Below, in pieces: positions 13,608 through 15,818 of a DNA stretch of 15,818 bases. A program made the translations under genes and the position numbers. Source of the stretch: UBA8752 sp964223495 (GTDB lineage Bacteria > Bacteroidota > Bacteroidia > Flavobacteriales_D > Sanyastnellaceae). The stretch covers positions 1-15,818 of the forward strand of contig CAXQGL010000049.1 of assembly GCA_964223495.1 (NCBI GenBank), in the 5' to 3' direction. The notes beneath the pieces were generated by a model, which made no database searches, was not told the DNA's origin, and saw only the letters and a list, made by a program, of their open reading frames with translations. Positions within the stretch are counted from its first letter, which is position 1; the number at the start of each line of letters is the position of its first letter.

Positions 13608-14414
13608 ATGACAGAAAATAGAGGGGCTGGTCATCTCGGGACCCAGCAGCTGATCCGATACGCCATCCTGTCGTATTGGGCCATCTTCTGGCTGTTCAAC
13701 ATGGTGGACAAGGTGATTGGAGGGGCCCACTTCCTGTGGGTGGGGCGCGACCGCTTCGCCCAATTCCAGAAGTACTTCGACAGTGTCGGATTGGACGCTC
13801 CCCACGTCGCCAATGCCGCGCTCGTCGTGGCGGCCGCACTGGAGGCCTTCGCCTTGCTGTTCTTCGCCACAGCCGCCTTCCGGGAATTCCGGGGTCACCA
13901 CGATGAAGCCCACAGGAATGCCCTGGTCGGCACCCTGTTCACATTGGGCACCTTTACCTTCTTTTCCATCGGCGACCACTGGTTCGGAGACCGGTTCGAG
14001 CTGCTCGAGCACACCCTGTTCTGGTTCGTCTCCCTCGCTTCATGGGCCGCCTTTTCCCAGCTGCAGCCGATGGCCGAGAGCACTCAAGGTGCCCTGCCCC
14101 GCAGAGAAACCCTCCTCGCAGCCGTGGTCGGTGCCGCACTGGTCCTGGCCACCGGAACGGCCATCTTCAAGCACAACACGACGGACTTCATCAAGCGCAG
14201 TGCGGCCATCACGGCAGAACCCGCAGGCGACCACCTGTACAAGGTCTCCTTTCCGTTTCTCGGGGGCAGCACCGTCTTCGAGAACAGCCTCGCCCGATTC
14301 AAGGAAGACCACCCGGATGAGGCCATCGACCACATCTACACAGTACCGGGTCCCCTGCGGCTGAAAAAGGCCGACGCCCTCATCTTCTACATCGCCACCG
14401 AAGACCGACCATGA
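13608..14414 (+). CDS. five-helix membrane protein, paralogue A
   Basis: A 268-residue inner-membrane protein of no family I can name. Hydrophobic segments lie at about 17-34, 67-90, 105-122, 133-150 and 168-186, followed by a soluble C-terminal domain (187-268). It aligns along its whole length with the next gene. Shared motifs are FWLFNMVDKVI (27-37), FLWVGRD (42-48), GDHWFGDRFELLEH (122-135) with LFWFVSLASW (137-146), YKVSFPFL (211-218) and IYTVPGPL (243-250). The conserved D, R, E and H cluster at the third/fourth helix boundary could bind a metal, haem or quinone, but no classical motif confirms this. The helix layout faintly recalls DoxX-like proteins, without a convincing match. The ATG at 13608 follows the cupredoxin stop after one base, and the end overlaps the next gene by four bases (ATGA). 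Confidence 0.78.
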   Translation: MTENRGAGHLGTQQLIRYAILSYWAIFWLFNMVDKVIGGAHFLWVGRDRFAQFQKYFDSVGLDAPHVANAALVVAAALEAFALLFFATAAFREFRGHHDEAHRNALVGTLFTLGTFTFFSIGDHWFGDRFELLEHTLFWFVSLASWAAFSQLQPMAESTQGALPRRETLLAAVVGAALVLATGTAIFKHNTTDFIKRSAAITAEPAGDHLYKVSFPFLGGSTVFENSLARFKEDHPDEAIDHIYTVPGPLRLKKADALIFYIATEDRP

Positions 14415-15187
14415 AGGAGAGACGCCTCATCCGCTGCGCCATCCTCGTCTTCTGGACCCTCTTCTGGGGCCTGAGCGTCGTGGACAAGATCATCCCCGAC
14501 GTCCGCTTCCTGTGGGTCGGCAAGGACTTTTTCGCCCTGTTCATCAAGTTCTTCGGCTCACTTGGACTCAAGGACCCCCTGTTCGCCACCTGCGCCCTGG
14601 CCGCCGTTTCTGCATTGGAGGCCGTGAACTTCGGACTCCATGCCGCTGCCCTCGCCAGCTTCTTCAAACGGGAGGAGACGGTCACCGATCGGCGCTACTT
14701 CCGGGCCATCCTGGCCTCCATGGTGCTCTTCAGCCTCTTTTCCATTGCGGACCAGGTCTTCGGTGACCGCTTCCAATTGCTGGAACACGGGCTTTTCTGG
14801 TTGGTCCTGCTCGCTTCCTGGGTCGTCTTCCGTCATGTGCCCCTGGGCGACCGCACCATCTCCCTTTCGCCCCCGAAATCGGTTCGTTGGACGCTCATCG
14901 CGGGCCTGATGCTCACGGTCCTCACATCCTGGTCCATCTTCCAATTCTCGGAAGCCACCTTCTCCAACGCTTCCGCGCCGGTTCAGGGAGAAGAAGTCGT
15001 GGAGGGGGTCTACAAATTCGACTTCCCCTTCCTGGCGGACAAGCGGGTCTGGGAAGCCACGGTGAACACCTTCATGGCCGACCACCCCGAACTCGACGTC
15101 CGCTACATCTACACCGGTCCTTCCGAGCTGAACTCCAAGAAGAAGACCCACCTCCTGCTCTACGTGTTCACCGAGCCGCGGCCTTAG
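14411..15187 (+). CDS. five-helix membrane protein, paralogue B
   Basis: A 258-residue tandem paralogue of the preceding protein. Hydrophobic segments lie at about 7-25, 57-80, 98-115, 122-140 and 159-177, with a soluble C-terminal domain (178-258). Conserved with paralogue A are FWGLSVVDKII (18-28), FLWVGKD (33-39), ADQVFGDRFQLLEH (113-126), LFWLVLLASW (128-137), VYKFDFPFL (200-208) and IYTGPSEL (233-240). The C-terminal strand-helix-strand unit (YKFDFPFL to LLLYVFTEPRP) is also duplicated and is probably periplasmic or cytoplasmic depending on topology. The pair may form a heterodimer. Its start overlaps the previous stop (ATGA), so translation is coupled. Its TAG stop overlaps the stop of the convergent neighbour, leaving no room for a terminator between them. 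Function unknown; linkage to a copper protein suggests a redox or copper-related role. Confidence 0.78.
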   Translation: MKERRLIRCAILVFWTLFWGLSVVDKIIPDVRFLWVGKDFFALFIKFFGSLGLKDPLFATCALAAVSALEAVNFGLHAAALASFFKREETVTDRRYFRAILASMVLFSLFSIADQVFGDRFQLLEHGLFWLVLLASWVVFRHVPLGDRTISLSPPKSVRWTLIAGLMLTVLTSWSIFQFSEATFSNASAPVQGEEVVEGVYKFDFPFLADKRVWEATVNTFMADHPELDVRYIYTGPSELNSKKKTHLLLYVFTEPRP

Positions 15188-15818
15188 CGGAGCACGGTCA
15201 CAGTACCACAGTACTGGCGGGGACCATCACATTGATGGGTATTGGGAAAGGTGAAATCCGCTTCCTCACCTTCCAGGGTTAGCCTCAACAGCCAATTGTA
15301 CACGCCACCCTCGAGGAAGTGCCCCCCTTGCACATTCTCACCGGGAGCCCGGTGGTCCGCGATCCACCCTTCCTCGGGGTCCTGCGTGTAGAAGACCTCA
15401 TTGCCCCAACGGTCGAACACCCAGAGCTCGTATTTGTCGATCACGGACCAACCGCGGATGATGGGGCGGAAGGCATCGTTGATCCCATCGAATACCCCGT
15501 TGGTGGCAGGTGTGAATGCGTTGGGGACCCATACCTGCACCGCATCCTCGATGGTGATCCACTCGAATTCCAAGTCCTTGCATCCGAATTCCGTCTGCAC
15601 CTCGAGGCTGACACCGTATTCCCCGGCTCCAGGGAAATCATGGTACAAGGCCGCATCAAACGCCGCTGTTCCATCTCCGAAGTCCCAGCTGTAGAACCAA
15701 GCCGTGGTATCGAAAGGAGAGAAAGCAAAAGATGTGTTGTCCAACCCTGATCCGATGGCACCCACCGCAAAAGCGGCATTGGGCAACGGATGGACGGTAA
15801 TGGGATCGAGCAAAAGCG
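15184..15818 (-). CDS. PKD and gliding-motility-type C-terminal domain protein (partial, 5' end outside window)
   Basis: The last 211 or so residues of a larger secreted protein whose frame stays open to the right edge. A PKD-like domain is visible (FYSWDFGDGTAAF, then LYHDFPGAGEYGVSLEV about 20 residues later, and FGCKDLEFEWITI). The gliding-motility-associated C-terminal domain (TIGR04131/CHU_C type) follows: WVPNAFTPATNGVFDGIND, then YELWVFDRWGNEVF, a GGVYNWLLRL strand and the terminal GTVTVLR. Such domains are type B T9SS export signals on large surface proteins of gliding or adhesive Bacteroidota. The TTG at 15811-15813 is a Leu codon rather than a start, since upstream codons continue the fold. 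The TAA stop (15184-15186) overlaps the TAG of the convergent membrane-protein gene. Confidence 0.92.
   Translation of the reverse strand, partial: LLLDPITVHPLPNAAFAVGAIGSGLDNTSFAFSPFDTTAWFYSWDFGDGTAAFDAALYHDFPGAGEYGVSLEVQTEFGCKDLEFEWITIEDAVQVWVPNAFTPATNGVFDGINDAFRPIIRGWSVIDKYELWVFDRWGNEVFYTQDPEEGWIADHRAPGENVQGGHFLEGGVYNWLLRLTLEGEEADFTFPNTHQCDGPRQYCGTVTVLR

Noticed and set aside
1..15818. CRISPR array, insertion sequence or prophage
   Set aside because: No regularly spaced repeats, no transposase or integrase frames, and no paired terminal inverted repeats with target duplications were found around the duplicated module.

Overview
The window looks like a GC-rich member of the Bacteroidota, most likely a marine-type Flavobacteriales relative. 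Three things point there: a type IX secretion (T9SS) sorting domain at the end of the protein at 11699-13606, a gliding-motility-type C-terminal domain on the partial gene at the right edge, and an RpoD-like sigma factor of the short Bacteroidota type (about 289 codons). Shine-Dalgarno sites are largely absent, as usual in this phylum. The high GC content produces many long antisense open frames, which I treated as shadows. I see no tRNA, rRNA, CRISPR array, transposase or integrase.

Left part (1-7324). Its dominant feature is a duplicated two-gene module on the minus strand. Copy 1 is a von Willebrand A (vWA) protein (1382-1984) followed by a short protein with a winged-helix-like C-terminal region (650-1252). 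Copy 2 is a closely similar vWA protein (6608-7219) followed by a long version of the second protein (5452-6546), which adds an N-terminal region with a four-cysteine cluster. Upstream of both vWA genes is a collinear 74-bp block with two perfect inverted repeats at identical spacing; one repeat differs between copies only by a compensated base pair. A GIY-YIG-like nuclease gene (30-488) lies downstream of copy 1. Between the copies are a CitE-like lyase fused to a MaoC-type hydratase (2313-4289, plus strand) and an RpoD-type sigma factor gene (4348-5217, minus strand) interrupted by an in-frame TAG codon.

Middle part (7416-11321). A minus-strand MBOAT/SGNH pair (8288-9691 and 7416-8288, one-base overlap) probably O-acylates an envelope or exported polysaccharide. 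Divergent from it is a secreted GH33 sialidase (9773-10903). A small DUF2805/TIGR03643 protein (10925-11182) converges on the sialidase gene. A strong hairpin with a minus-strand T-tract (11291-11321) has no visible gene feeding into it.

Right part (11322-15818). After a less GC-rich, gene-free leader comes a tight plus-strand operon: an exported blue-copper (plastocyanin-like) protein with four cysteine-rich ACNYD repeats and a T9SS signal (11699-13606), then two paralogous five-helix membrane proteins (13608-14414 and 14411-15187). The last stop codon overlaps the stop of a convergent PKD/gliding-motility C-terminal domain protein that runs off the window.

Most likely to be new: the duplicated vWA/winged-helix module with its shared palindromic leader, and the T9SS cupredoxin with paired membrane paralogues.
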